Shown here one piece after another: positions 37,829-47,232 of a stretch of 64,000 bases of DNA. Below the pieces are notes generated by a model. That model was not told the DNA's origin. It saw nothing but the letters and a program-made list of their open reading frames with translations, and did no database searches. The position numbers and the translations under genes were made by a program. The DNA is taken from the NCBI GenBank assembly GCA_964478165.1, contig CAYZGU010000041.1:1-64000 (forward strand), in the 5' to 3' direction. This DNA is from CAYZGU01 sp964478165. GTDB taxonomy: Bacteria; Poribacteria; WGA-4E; JAJDTR01. Each line of letters begins with the position of its first letter. Position 1 is the first letter of the stretch.

Positions 37829-40800
37829 CTATTCCTCTGTCCTCTCATCCCGAATCCGATGAGATTGTTCCTGGAGTTCCTTCGAACTTGGCACTAACCG
37901 AAGAGCCTTTGCATTAGCGTCCAATGCGCTGTCGAATTGACCTCGTGTTAAATACAGTTGTGTCAAAGAAATATGTGGTAGCGGTTCTGTCGGAGCCTTC
38001 TCGATTGCGCCTACATATGATTGAACTGCTTTCTCATATTGACCACGTTCACTATAAATACTTCCCAAAAGATAATGTCCCCGCCAAGAGTCTTTGTCGG
38101 TTTGCAAAGCTTTCTTAGCATAACTAAGAGCTTCATTAGCGGCATCCATACGATGATAGATAGACGCCATCGCGAGAAGGATTGGTACAGGGAGCGTGGA
38201 ATCCAATGCCTCAAGTCTTTGATAGGTGCGTAGCGCCTCATCAAAGCGTTCCTGCCGCTCATAAATCGGTCCCAATAAGATGAAAAACTCAAACCGTGGC
38301 GCATAACCAATTGCGGTCTCCAGAGCTTTCGCCGCTTCGCGTAAGTTTCCCTGACCCTCATAAATTAGTGCTAAATGAAAATGTCCTTCCACATCGTTTG
38401 GATTCTTGCGAAGTGTCTGCTTCACAAGATGTTCAAGTTGTCTGAGTTCGTCCTGCTCTTCCTCCCGAACCAGATCTGCAACAACGGCAAAATTGTAGCT
38501 AATCGTGTCATCCTCCGGATTCATTACAACTGCTTGGTTCATCAATCCAATAGCTTTATCATATTCTCCCTTGGCATATTCAATCTGGCCTTGAATCAGA
38601 TTCTGACTGGCCTCGAAGTAGAGGCGAAGTTGCCGGCGCACCGACATCTTATCCTCCATCGTATCCCCATAATTCACCAAATAGGACATCACCGGCTCCC
38701 GGTGTTTCGCCATCCCGAAAATGTTTTTCTCTGTTGTACCATTTAGACTCTGGGAACGGAAGAAATCTAGCTGAGGACGATTATCTGTATGTATTGGACC
38801 GTCACCAACATACTGCTGTAGGCGTTGTGCACCCATCATAAACGAATCAAGCAATGACGTGCCATCGAGATTATCATATAAAAGCTCATTGGCAACGTTG
38901 GGAATCTGGGATTTAGCAAGAAACTCCTTGTAATTAATCTTTAGTGGTTCTCGCGTACCAATAAGAATCACAAAATCGGGGGTATATTTATACCAGAGCG
39001 TCGTATTCGGAAAAACCTTAAGGAAAGTCCTCAAGATTATCTTATAGTGGCCCTCGGGCAGCCGATGCAGAGGAACCCACTGGCACATTATACCGGTCTC
39101 AGTAAGAATACGCTGACAAAGCCTGTAAAAATCCTCGCTATAAATATTTGAGCTTCCCGCACTGACAAGAGGATGAATGATTCCGGTTGAAATCATATCA
39201 TACTTCTGACGGGTCATTAGAATATAGTTCCGCCCGTCATTAATCGTGTGGTTGAACAGCGAGCTCTGCAATACGTCGTGGTTCACATGCTTGAAGTGTT
39301 CACGCGCGGAATCAATAACTCCATTCGAAATTTCAACGGCATCCACACGTACACCATGTTTCGTAATCGAATACGAAGTTACGCCCATTCCAAACCCAAC
39401 CACGAGAGCACGTTCCGGATTCGGATGCAAAAGCAATGGGAGATGAGCGATCACACGGTGAGAAGGGGAATCCCATCGAGAAGCGTCCGCCGCTTGATTC
39501 GTATCCACATAGAGACGGTAGACCCCCTCATCGTCTTTAAGTGTCGTAACTGTCGAGTCAATCTCTTCCTTATAGTCAACAATCGTATCGCCTGGTCGCT
39601 GTATTCGAAATATAGCACTTCTTAGGAAAAGCGGTCTGTTTGCCACGGATAGAATTATCACCCCAAGAACCACCGTCAGAAGAGTCCCACCTATTGCTGT
39701 GGTGTGAACCACTTTTGATGTCTTCTCATTTCGGGATATCAGGACGAATCCGACTGCGGCATTCAACATCGCAACTAGAACGATTGAGGCACGAATTCCA
39801 ATCAATGGAATTAGAATGAACCCAGCACTGAATGCTCCGAGGATAGCACCAACGGTGTTAACCGCATATACATTTCCGATGCTACGACCGAGTCGCGAGG
39901 TTTTGACCGTAAAAATACGTACAACGAGTGGAAAGCTAACACCCATCAGCAAGGTCGGAACACTCATCACAATGACGCATGACGCAAACACCCAGAATCG
40001 CCCACCTCCAGAGATCGATTGAAACATACTACTAATAGCATATAAGCCTCCGAAAGCGGGTATCAACGCAACAGCGGTAAGCCCAATTGCAATCTGCACT
40101 ATTCCAAATATGTTAACCAGGCTCTTCAGTCGATCAACGATCCATGAGAAAGCAAAACTCCCCATGCCGATCCCGAAGAGAAACGCCGCCAACATCGTCG
40201 AAAACGCGTAAGTTGTGCTGCCGAGAAAAAACACAAGAATCCTTGTCCACAGCACTTCATACGAGAGTGCACAAAAACCAGAAAGAGCAAACGCCCAGAG
40301 AACCATGCGCCGAAGCTCTAATGGTATTTCCGCGGTTAACCTTTCAACTACAGGGGCTACTCCCTGAACTGCACCACATTCATCTAGACGAGGTCGCCTT
40401 TGATGGCGCTCGAGTAGAGCCGCAGTGATGGAAATTCCAAAATTAATGACCGCCGCAAGCCAGAGTGAGTGTTGAATTCCCAAGAATCGAATCAGGAAAA
40501 ATCCCGTGGAAATGCAACCTACGACAGCACCAAATGTATTCAACGCATAAAGAGTCCCGATATTAAAGCCTAGTGCTACCATACGATTCATAATGCAACG
40601 GCTGAGAATAGGAAGGGTCGCACCCATCAAGGTAGATGGCACAAGCAACAACAGGAAAGAGAGAACGAAGCGAATCAACGAAAGAGAATAGAACTCAGCA
40701 TTCAAACCCCGATAGGCAAGAGCGTAAATCGCATTGAGGCTGTCCAAAAGCATCGGCCACACCAACGCGAATGCTGCAATTGCCGCTTCAAGAACCGCGT

Positions 40801-41017
40801 ACAGGCGCAACGGGCGTGAGTAGGCATCAGCCAAGCGTCCGAAATAAAAACTTCCAAGTGCTAAGCCGGCCATAAATGCCGTCAATACGGTACTTGTCGC
40901 AAACACAGTACTTCCAAACACCAACGTGAGTTGTCGGGTCCAGATTACTTCATAAACGAGAGCACTTACCCCCGAGAGAAAAAACATTATCCAGACGATG
41001 CACTTGACGTTCGGCAA
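37829..41017 (-). CDS. Membrane-anchored spermidine synthase-like protein with C-terminal TPR repeats
   Basis: The start is a TTG at 41017: GGGAGG is 6 nt upstream and the conserved first helix (CIVWIMFFLSGVSALVYEVIWTRQL) follows at once; longer frames lack a ribosome site. The roughly 1062-residue protein has two repeats of an MFS-like 6-helix unit, each opening with SGxxALxYEVxWTR (about residues 7-210 and 240-450). A Rossmann domain of the spermidine synthase family follows at about 500-720 (ERALVVGFGMGVTSYSI, VDAVEISNGVI). Six or so TPR units fill 820-1060. The acidic aminopropyl-transfer residues are not evident, so polyamine synthesis is doubtful. Such fusions are common in environmental bacteria without known function. 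Confidence 0.88.
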   Translation of the reverse strand: MPNVKCIVWIMFFLSGVSALVYEVIWTRQLTLVFGSTVFATSTVLTAFMAGLALGSFYFGRLADAYSRPLRLYAVLEAAIAAFALVWPMLLDSLNAIYALAYRGLNAEFYSLSLIRFVLSFLLLLVPSTLMGATLPILSRCIMNRMVALGFNIGTLYALNTFGAVVGCISTGFFLIRFLGIQHSLWLAAVINFGISITAALLERHQRRPRLDECGAVQGVAPVVERLTAEIPLELRRMVLWAFALSGFCALSYEVLWTRILVFFLGSTTYAFSTMLAAFLFGIGMGSFAFSWIVDRLKSLVNIFGIVQIAIGLTAVALIPAFGGLYAISSMFQSISGGGRFWVFASCVIVMSVPTLLMGVSFPLVVRIFTVKTSRLGRSIGNVYAVNTVGAILGAFSAGFILIPLIGIRASIVLVAMLNAAVGFVLISRNEKTSKVVHTTAIGGTLLTVVLGVIILSVANRPLFLRSAIFRIQRPGDTIVDYKEEIDSTVTTLKDDEGVYRLYVDTNQAADASRWDSPSHRVIAHLPLLLHPNPERALVVGFGMGVTSYSITKHGVRVDAVEISNGVIDSAREHFKHVNHDVLQSSLFNHTINDGRNYILMTRQKYDMISTGIIHPLVSAGSSNIYSEDFYRLCQRILTETGIMCQWVPLHRLPEGHYKIILRTFLKVFPNTTLWYKYTPDFVILIGTREPLKINYKEFLAKSQIPNVANELLYDNLDGTSLLDSFMMGAQRLQQYVGDGPIHTDNRPQLDFFRSQSLNGTTEKNIFGMAKHREPVMSYLVNYGDTMEDKMSVRRQLRLYFEASQNLIQGQIEYAKGEYDKAIGLMNQAVVMNPEDDTISYNFAVVADLVREEEQDELRQLEHLVKQTLRKNPNDVEGHFHLALIYEGQGNLREAAKALETAIGYAPRFEFFILLGPIYERQERFDEALRTYQRLEALDSTLPVPILLAMASIYHRMDAANEALSYAKKALQTDKDSWRGHYLLGSIYSERGQYEKAVQSYVGAIEKAPTEPLPHISLTQLYLTRGQFDSALDANAKALRLVPSSKELQEQSHRIRDERTEE

Positions 41018-41053
41018 CCTGTTCCTCCCGTGTTTCAAATCAGATAGGGGTTG

Positions 41054-41059
41054 ATTATA
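41054..41059 (-). promoter_or_regulatory. Extended -10 element upstream of the TPR fusion gene
   Basis: The minus strand reads TGTTATAAT, a TGn-TATAAT extended -10, about 37 nt before the TTG start. No good -35 was found at the right distance, as is tolerated with extended -10 promoters. Confidence 0.5.
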
Positions 41060-41217
41060 ACACATCTGGGGGCAAGATGCGAAAGACAAAATAGGTGAAC
41101 TGGGACCATATCTTGCCCATTCTAGAGTAAACCGGATTAGCGCGAAGAAATGTTTGGCCCTGATTCGGATCTAGGGTATACTTGTCGTCACGAACCCCGA
41201 GAATCGGGAACTTCTTT

Positions 41218-42312
41218 ATGTCAAAAGAACTCTCCTACATCATTCAGAAGATTTGCGACCAATTTGGACAATCACCAGATTGCCTCCGAGCCACACCGGT
41301 TTCGCATGGTTCAAGCCAAAGGAACAATGTCTGGCTCTTGAGAACGAAGGAAGACCTGTACGTCCTCAAGAGCCATCTGATTCCACACACACTCGGAGTG
41401 GCTGGCTTCGCACCGACGCAGACCGAAGCCTTTGTCCTAACAACATTATATGATGCCGGTTGCAACGTCCCAAGAATTATCTGGCAATCGGACTCAGACT
41501 CATATCTTTTGCTAGAGTGGGTTGGTGAATCGACATTGGATGATATAGCACAAACAGACTCGTCTGACACCGTCACCAAAGCAACAATCAACGCGCTCAC
41601 GGCATTTTGCCAGGTTGAAGAGGCGTTCGTCAATCATGCCGGGACCATCCAGCCCCACGTGTATCGATTAGACTATCCAACTTTCTTGGCACAAGCAATG
41701 GACACCATGATAAACCGGGGCAGGACAACACTCAGCTATTTGTCCCATCTGAATGGGACCCGTGGTTCCACAGCTCGAAAAGCGGAATTCGACGCGTTTT
41801 GGAAGAAGCTCTCCGAACGATTACGCCTTAACACGCCCACACTAGGCGCGCTCGACTATAACGCTCGCAATGTCCTCTTGCGGGGGGAAGCGCCCAGCTT
41901 CGTGGATTTCGCCTGTATTGGATGGGATTGGAGCGAACGACGGATAATCCAACTGTTCAATAGCTTAGGATCAAACCGAAATAGCGGAAATTTTATCAAT
42001 CTACTCAACCGCGACATCGTTAAAACATACACCAAGCAAGCTGTCAGATACCGCGCTGGGTGTTCCGAACGCGATATTGCTGCACAAATAGATTATCACA
42101 ATATTCTCTTCTATCTAGCAACAGTTCATAGATTATTGGAGGCGGTGGTGCACCCGAAAACGAAGACACACAAGCAACTGCTAAGCGCATGGAGGAACCC
42201 CGATGCTAGACTAAAACGTGCCCTATATCTGCTCGAGCATTCCTGCTTGAGCGATGACGCGTGCGCTGCGGAATTTCGGAGATTCATCGGGGAATTTCGA
42301 AAGAAATCGTGA
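41218..42312 (+). CDS. Aminoglycoside phosphotransferase/choline kinase-like protein
   Basis: A 364-residue protein of the APH/HSK2/choline-kinase fold. The start at the ATG 41218 (MSKELSYIIQKICDQFG) is chosen over an upstream TTG at 41182; the ribosome site is weak for both. The N-lobe has YVLKSHLI with the likely ATP-binding Lys and LLLEWVGESTLDD as hinge. The catalytic loop reads LGALDYNARNVLL, a variant of the usual HGDLHxxNxL with Asp and Asn kept but His replaced. PSFVDFACIGWDWSERR is the DxD-like metal segment. The substrate is unknown: small hydroxylated molecules such as sugars, choline or homoserine are phosphorylated by relatives. Antibiotic resistance should not be assumed. It is divergent from the TPR fusion gene. 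Confidence 0.78.
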   Translation: MSKELSYIIQKICDQFGQSPDCLRATPVSHGSSQRNNVWLLRTKEDLYVLKSHLIPHTLGVAGFAPTQTEAFVLTTLYDAGCNVPRIIWQSDSDSYLLLEWVGESTLDDIAQTDSSDTVTKATINALTAFCQVEEAFVNHAGTIQPHVYRLDYPTFLAQAMDTMINRGRTTLSYLSHLNGTRGSTARKAEFDAFWKKLSERLRLNTPTLGALDYNARNVLLRGEAPSFVDFACIGWDWSERRIIQLFNSLGSNRNSGNFINLLNRDIVKTYTKQAVRYRAGCSERDIAAQIDYHNILFYLATVHRLLEAVVHPKTKTHKQLLSAWRNPDARLKRALYLLEHSCLSDDACAAEFRRFIGEFRKKS

Positions 42313-42838
42313 CGTAGCATGACGTCGTCCTACATCTATCGCATAACCAACGAAAGGACACTTACTCAACAAATCCCGCAAAGTGAGCAAAGCACAGGCT
42401 AGCTTTGACTTGTCAATTGGCACGCTACCTGGTCCCATCGACCAGCGGACGAGGAGACCGCAAAAGACCAGCTGCGTCAAACTCCTCCATTTACGCTTCT
42501 CGCGCCGTCCAAGCAGAGCCGTGCACTTTCGTAACGCGCAGAAAATTGGCTTCTCTGGCGGAGCGAATTCGCGCATCGAATCAAATCGTGCTTTCCGGCG
42601 AGCCTAAGCATGTGCGACTACTCTCACCTATGCCGATTACTCGTCGGTCCCTAAGCGAGAACCGCATGAAGGTAATACCAAGAGCCAACGTCCTCTGATT
42701 CGAATAATTCGGCGCTCTTCCTTTCGCCGTTACCAGCAGAAAGATGGGATCCTTGCACCACAGAACAGGATTGCTGTTTTGGCACGAGCCTTCGGGGCCA
42801 AACCGGATTGTCGTTCCATTATTGACCACTCATACATT

Positions 42839-42876
42839 AGAAAGAGCGGTCATCGGAAGAAAGAGCGGTCATCGGA
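42839..42876. repeat. 19-bp tandem direct repeat (two copies)
   Basis: AGAAAGAGCGGTCATCGGA occurs twice head to tail at 42839-42857 and 42858-42876, 38 nt before a long palindrome. Confidence 0.85.
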
Positions 42877-42913
42877 GCCCTCCCAATTAATAATGGCTTC
42901 GCTGAAGAAATAT

Positions 42914-42958
42914 CACGTTTGGAAATCGATAGGGAGTTCTTATCGATTTCCAAACGTG
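42914..42958. repeat. Perfect 18-bp inverted repeat, 9-nt loop
   Basis: Arms 42914-42931 (CACGTTTGGAAATCGATA) and 42941-42958. It lies between convergent genes and could end transcription from either side, though it is 300-600 nt from the stops and lacks T-runs. Confidence 0.85.
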
Positions 42959-43253
42959 CATGCACAAATGCCGTATTAGCCATTGGACGAAGAGAGCATA
43001 GTCACGTACTTTTCCAGGCAGAGTACGTGCTTTGACAGAAACGCGTGGCTACATGAATCAAAAGAAACAGTAAATTCTCAGGGCGACTTTTGTGTGCCTA
43101 CCTAGTCCGGACCGACTCGGCGGTTTAGGCCCTTCTGAGATGCCTGATGCGATAAGGCTATTCGTGCGCGGTCGTTGTATGCTAACTGAAAGTCACTGTT
43201 CCCCCATGGTAGTGTACCGGCATTCGTTGAGCCTGTTGTATCCAATTTGACCT

Positions 43254-44372
43254 TTATGCAAGTGGATGTACGCGTTCAGACAGAGGAATACAGAGGCGTT
43301 CCCCTCCAGAGAGGTGCGATAGATAGGCACCCTGAACCATTTCATTTACAAATCGGACCGACTGAATGCTCGAAAGCGGTTCACGATCTTCCTCAATTGC
43401 AGAGATAAGATCCTTAACGAGAATCTGATTACCAATGTGCAACCAGTTTCTTCGAAAATCATCTGTGTCGTACTGGCCATGCCACTCCGGCAGCGATACT
43501 TTTTGCCACTTGAGCGCCTCTAGATCGGGCAGCACCCTTGGCGCAGGATATATGTAGGCGTCACCGGGTTCACGCAGTTCCAATGTCGCCCGCTCGCATT
43601 CAATGGAAACACCATAAAGGTTATCAAAAGTTGAGCCCCGACATCCAGCCAGATTAGCGGTAGACTCGAAGAAGCCACGCACACCACCATCGAATCCAAA
43701 ACTTGCCGAAATGGAATCGCCGGCAATAAGCCCAACGGGCTGCGTTCCCTGTCGGACATCCGCAGCTGTGACGCCCACGCCCTCGACAGTAATGTGAGCA
43801 CTTACCCACCGCGGATCGCCACAAAACGCTATCATCAAATCGAAAAGGTGTGTGCCGTGTAGAATCAGTTCCTCACCACCACCACGACTATCGTCCTTCG
43901 GACGTGTTCCAATACGGAGCAAATTACCAAATTTTCCCTCTCGAACGTCTCTGAGGATTTTCTGAATCGGCCGCATTGCGCGCCACTGGTGGGCAACTGC
44001 CATCTTCACTTTTGCCCGCTGGCAAGCAGCCATAATCACATCCACTTCAGCCAGACTGCCGGCTACAGGCTTTTCACAATAAATGTGGCTACCGACCTCA
44101 GCAGCGGCTTCAACCATCGAAACCCGCTCTGTTACCCAACCGGGCGCAATGGCAACAACATCTGGCCTCTCCTCTAGTAGCATCATTCGGAAGTCGAGAT
44201 AGAGTTTGCACCCCGCCAAACGTTTTCCGGCCTTCGCAAGACCCTCCGGATTCTCATCGGCCAACGCCACGAGATTGACACCATCAAGGCCATTGAAAGC
44301 TTTGTCTAATCCATGTCCATAACCACCTTTGCCCGTAGATCCAATAACGGCCACCCTATATCGCTTGTCCAT
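43254..44372 (-). CDS. Gfo/Idh/MocA family oxidoreductase
   Basis: A NAD(P)-dependent sugar- or inositol-type dehydrogenase of 372 residues. The start at 44372 (MDKRYRVAVIGSTGKGGYG) has AAGGAG upstream, while the longer frame to 44417 has none. The N-terminal Rossmann fold has VAVIGSTGKGGYGHG, then VALADENPEG and the signature IYCEKPVAGSLAEVD near residue 103. MAVAHQWRAM and the C-terminal beta domain with HLFDLMIAFCGDPRWV supply the substrate site; the Lys of EKP and a His in HLFDL are the usual catalytic residues. It is the last of three leftward genes after two PhyH dioxygenases; gaps of 337 and 192 nt make one operon uncertain. Confidence 0.9.
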   Translation of the reverse strand: MDKRYRVAVIGSTGKGGYGHGLDKAFNGLDGVNLVALADENPEGLAKAGKRLAGCKLYLDFRMMLLEERPDVVAIAPGWVTERVSMVEAAAEVGSHIYCEKPVAGSLAEVDVIMAACQRAKVKMAVAHQWRAMRPIQKILRDVREGKFGNLLRIGTRPKDDSRGGGEELILHGTHLFDLMIAFCGDPRWVSAHITVEGVGVTAADVRQGTQPVGLIAGDSISASFGFDGGVRGFFESTANLAGCRGSTFDNLYGVSIECERATLELREPGDAYIYPAPRVLPDLEALKWQKVSLPEWHGQYDTDDFRRNWLHIGNQILVKDLISAIEEDREPLSSIQSVRFVNEMVQGAYLSHLSGGERLCIPLSERVHPLA

Positions 44373-44709
44373 ATGGCTCCTTAAAGAAAGTACTTCGAAG
44401 ATTTTTACCAGATTCAACTAAGCTATGTCGAAAAACAATTTAGGAATCCCCGGGAAGACGAATATTTTACAAACTGAACGAGACACTTTAACGACATCTG
44501 CAACATCATCCCTACAAAGAACCACTAGGCCAGGTTTACTACCCCGAACCTCGAGAAAAATTGGCCCCAATCTCTCTGTGAAGCATATCGGGGTGCGAGC
44601 GAATCCCGGTTCCAGTGTTACTCAAAGACGACAAATCGTGATTCTAATCTCTTTAATTCTGTTTCTCGGAGGATTTTTCGCTCCGAGATTCGATACTAAC
44701 TTACGTTCC
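44373..44709. other. Short gap between PhyH and oxidoreductase genes
   Basis: About 340 nt. A small 7-bp hairpin (TCTCGGA...TCCGAGA, about 44661-44685) lies just past the PhyH stop. A 101-codon rightward frame here has no ribosome site and is not supported as a gene. Confidence 0.4.
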
Positions 44710-45507
44710 CTAGACTCGTCCTGGATGTGAGTGTCCGCGTACCGTCTTGAACGGTGGCATCTTCGGAGCATCGCTAACCGATTCATCGCGCCAAGAAGTG
44801 GCACGCATGTAGTGTACAGCGTAACCGCGACGTCGTTTATTAGATTGGTTATGACTACTCATATGCAGTGTTAGACTGTGATGAAAACTAATGCTACCCG
44901 ATCGTAGCGGCGCTGATACAATAGGCCACTCTTCTCCTCCAAGGTCGTCTATAAACCGGTGCAGCCTATCACCTCGTAACATGCCCCAGCGATGTGTTCC
45001 TGGAGCGAAGTTCAAGCAGCCATTCTCTTGTGTTGCGTGGTCTATGGACGTCCATGCGCTAACCAAATCCATCGGGTAAATGTCCCTCCATGATGCGGAG
45101 TCCTGATGCCAGGCCTGCGCGGTTCCGACACCGGCCGGTGCTTTCATAAAAAGCTGATCTCCGTACATCTTGATGTCATCCGTTCCTAGCATGTCCGCCA
45201 CGATATCAACGATCTTGGGGTTACAGACATGCCTCCACATAAGGTCGTCATATACCGCCAAGTTGAATAACTTCCGCACGGATAAAATGCGATCTTCGAC
45301 TGGCATTTGGCCCTCGCGAAACACCTGTTCAAGTTGAATGCTAGTTTGTGGGATGTTTTCTGCCTTACCGGACGCTATAAGATCGGTTTGTCCGGCGAGT
45401 GATTCAATCTCCACTTTAGTTAGCACGTCGTCGACAACTAGGAAACCGTCGACCTTGAATTGGTTAAGTTGCTCCTCAGTTAGAGTGCGTAACATAGCAT
45501 TAGACAT
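44710..45507 (-). CDS. Phytanoyl-CoA dioxygenase (PhyH) family protein, canonical iron site
   Basis: A 265-residue Fe(II)/2-oxoglutarate-dependent oxygenase of the PhyH family. The iron triad is complete: His134 and Asp136 in AWHQDSASW, and the distal His215 in LTLHMSSHNQS, with Arg226 as probable 2-oxoglutarate ligand. ENGCLNFAPGTH near residue 161 is the typical strand before the distal half. AGAGG precedes the ATG. Members hydroxylate many small molecules, from fatty acyl-CoA to ectoine and alkaloids, so the substrate cannot be given. It lies 192 nt downstream of a second PhyH gene. Confidence 0.9.
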   Translation of the reverse strand: MSNAMLRTLTEEQLNQFKVDGFLVVDDVLTKVEIESLAGQTDLIASGKAENIPQTSIQLEQVFREGQMPVEDRILSVRKLFNLAVYDDLMWRHVCNPKIVDIVADMLGTDDIKMYGDQLFMKAPAGVGTAQAWHQDSASWRDIYPMDLVSAWTSIDHATQENGCLNFAPGTHRWGMLRGDRLHRFIDDLGGEEWPIVSAPLRSGSISFHHSLTLHMSSHNQSNKRRRGYAVHYMRATSWRDESVSDAPKMPPFKTVRGHSHPGRV

Positions 45508-45699
45508 AAAATCAATTCCTCTCGGTTCGACGTTTTAGGTAAACTGTGCGAAATTATACCATACAAATCCCTATACTATCGAAAATTCAGCGAAATGTTA
45601 AGAACGATCAAAGATGAAACAACCTCGCACAAATCACTGGGATTTTTCTTGGCAATAACATTCATCAAACTCCGAACTCACATTAACTGAGATTGGACA

Positions 45700-46590
45700 T
45701 CAAATGTAGCCAGGACACGTGAGTATATCAGCCTGATCAGCCAAACGCTCAATCACGCGCTCCGGATATATGGACATGCGCTGGTTTGGCAGATTATTTC
45801 GTCCGATAGAGGGCATGTAGTTGAAGAAGACAGAGCGACGAATTGAGCGATTAACGACCGGATAAGCATTGTGCGTCATACCTTCGGAAAAGATAATCAC
45901 ATCACCTGCTTTGGCAAAGACAGGCACAGCCATCGGATTCTTCGTCGCATCGGTCGTATCGTACGGACAGACAAAATTAGACTTGTGGCTTCCGGGGATT
46001 GCTGCGAACGGACCGTTTTCAATTCTTGACATGTCTGAAAGAATTATGACGCTCTTGGTACTTCGGCAGGCAAAGCGTCCGTTCGTGTGGTCATACGCAT
46101 AATAAATATCGCGGTCCACGGGATATCCACCGTTGTGCAATCTCCCTCCGGCAGAGGGACCAATCTTCTCGATAAAGTAGCTCGCCGAGACGTAGACAGG
46201 TCCACCGGCGAAGGTCATATGGATGGACTTTAGCATAGCGTCTCGGACAATATGGTCAAACTTGTCTGTACCACATAGTGCATGGTCGACTCGACCTATG
46301 CCCGCACGCTGCAACTTGCCCTCCCGATTTTCCGGAAGTTCTTTCTTCCAGACTGAATGCTCCGGATTCTGCATAGCCTTGGCCCCTGCAGGGTGGCCAA
46401 CACCAAGTTCACTGTAGACTTTGTAGTCAATGGGTAGGGCCTGAAGATCGTCAATTCCAGCATGCAATTCTTTCAGAACGTCTTCAGCATAATGGTCCTT
46501 AAGTACGAAATAGCCGTCCAAGTCGAAACGGTATTCCTGTTCTGGCGTTAGCTGGACAGCGTCCGGCGCATTGGGCATACTCATCGTCAT
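45700..46590 (-). CDS. PhyH family protein with HxG in place of HxD
   Basis: A 296-residue PhyH-fold protein with GAGGAGG before the ATG. The family frame is visible: DLDGYFVLKDHYAED near residue 23, NGPFAAIPGSHKS near 192, and AGDVIIFSEGMTHNAYPV near 228 with the distal His240, followed by IRRSVFFNY with the likely 2-oxoglutarate Arg. At the first iron-ligand motif, however, the sequence is GGRLHNGGYPVDRD (residues 148-161): His152-Asn-Gly154, so the usual Asp is Gly. Fe/2OG halogenases of this fold also lack that carboxylate. An Asp a few residues on (159 or 161) might substitute, or the protein may be inactive as an oxygenase. Confidence 0.82.
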   Translation of the reverse strand: MTMSMPNAPDAVQLTPEQEYRFDLDGYFVLKDHYAEDVLKELHAGIDDLQALPIDYKVYSELGVGHPAGAKAMQNPEHSVWKKELPENREGKLQRAGIGRVDHALCGTDKFDHIVRDAMLKSIHMTFAGGPVYVSASYFIEKIGPSAGGRLHNGGYPVDRDIYYAYDHTNGRFACRSTKSVIILSDMSRIENGPFAAIPGSHKSNFVCPYDTTDATKNPMAVPVFAKAGDVIIFSEGMTHNAYPVVNRSIRRSVFFNYMPSIGRNNLPNQRMSIYPERVIERLADQADILTCPGYI

Positions 46591-47232
46591 ATTAGCCTCC
46601 TCAGATTCTACAAACAGTTGAACTTCGCAATCGCATTAAAACCTCTACAGCAGCGATTAGATTCGAAAAGAATTCGACACTTCGCAAATCACGCCCCCGA
46701 TTTGCGCTGGTTTATCACCTGAATTCACACATACTGAGAAACATAGATGTCATTAGCTCAACATAATAGATCGCATCGCGAATTTACTTGACAGAAATAT
46801 GGAAGTGCGATACAAACTCAAGAGTGAAAGACACCCATCGTACGAGAACATTAGCATAATTAATTGTGAATCAATGTCCACAATAATCTTACCAAGTCGT
46901 TCTAGTTTCGTCAAGAGCGGAGTCAGCGGTAATCGTCTTTGGCTAACCGTTAGAAGTATCGGTTGCGGCACAAAACAAATCCAAGTTTAATAACAAGCAA
47001 TGCCTCGGAAATTGCGATTTCCGGACCGAACAATTAGGCTTTAACAATTCGGATTTTGGCGTCATCATGCTGTCGCCAAAACAAAAGCGATGATGTCGAA
47101 TGAGCACTTACAACTCTGCTGGAGTATCTGGAGCATCATTGGAGGCATGGAACACAATTGGGGACATCAGCCCCTTTTCCAACCTCCATCAGTACTCTTT
47201 CAAGACAGAGAGTTTTCAAGATGAAACTATAG
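46591..47232. other. Divergent intergenic region, 640 nt
   Basis: Between the leftward PhyH gene and the remnant oxidoreductase. An 8-bp hairpin (TTTTGGCG...CGCCAAAA) lies at about 47055-47082. No gene is recognised. Confidence 0.4.

Larger units (their letters stand above)
42313..43253. other. Convergent intergenic region, 940 nt
   Basis: Between the rightward kinase-like gene and the leftward oxidoreductase. It contains a 19-bp tandem duplication at 42839-42876 and a perfect 18-bp inverted repeat at 42914-42958. No gene is recognised on either strand. Confidence 0.5.

Noticed and set aside
41218..42312. Antibiotic-resistance kinase
   Set aside because: The APH fold is shared by many metabolic kinases and the catalytic loop is divergent; nothing points to drug resistance.
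44425..44730. 101-codon rightward frame between the PhyH and oxidoreductase genes, with a hydrophobic C-terminus
   Set aside because: No ribosome site, low-complexity basic sequence, and its 3' end runs antisense into the PhyH gene.
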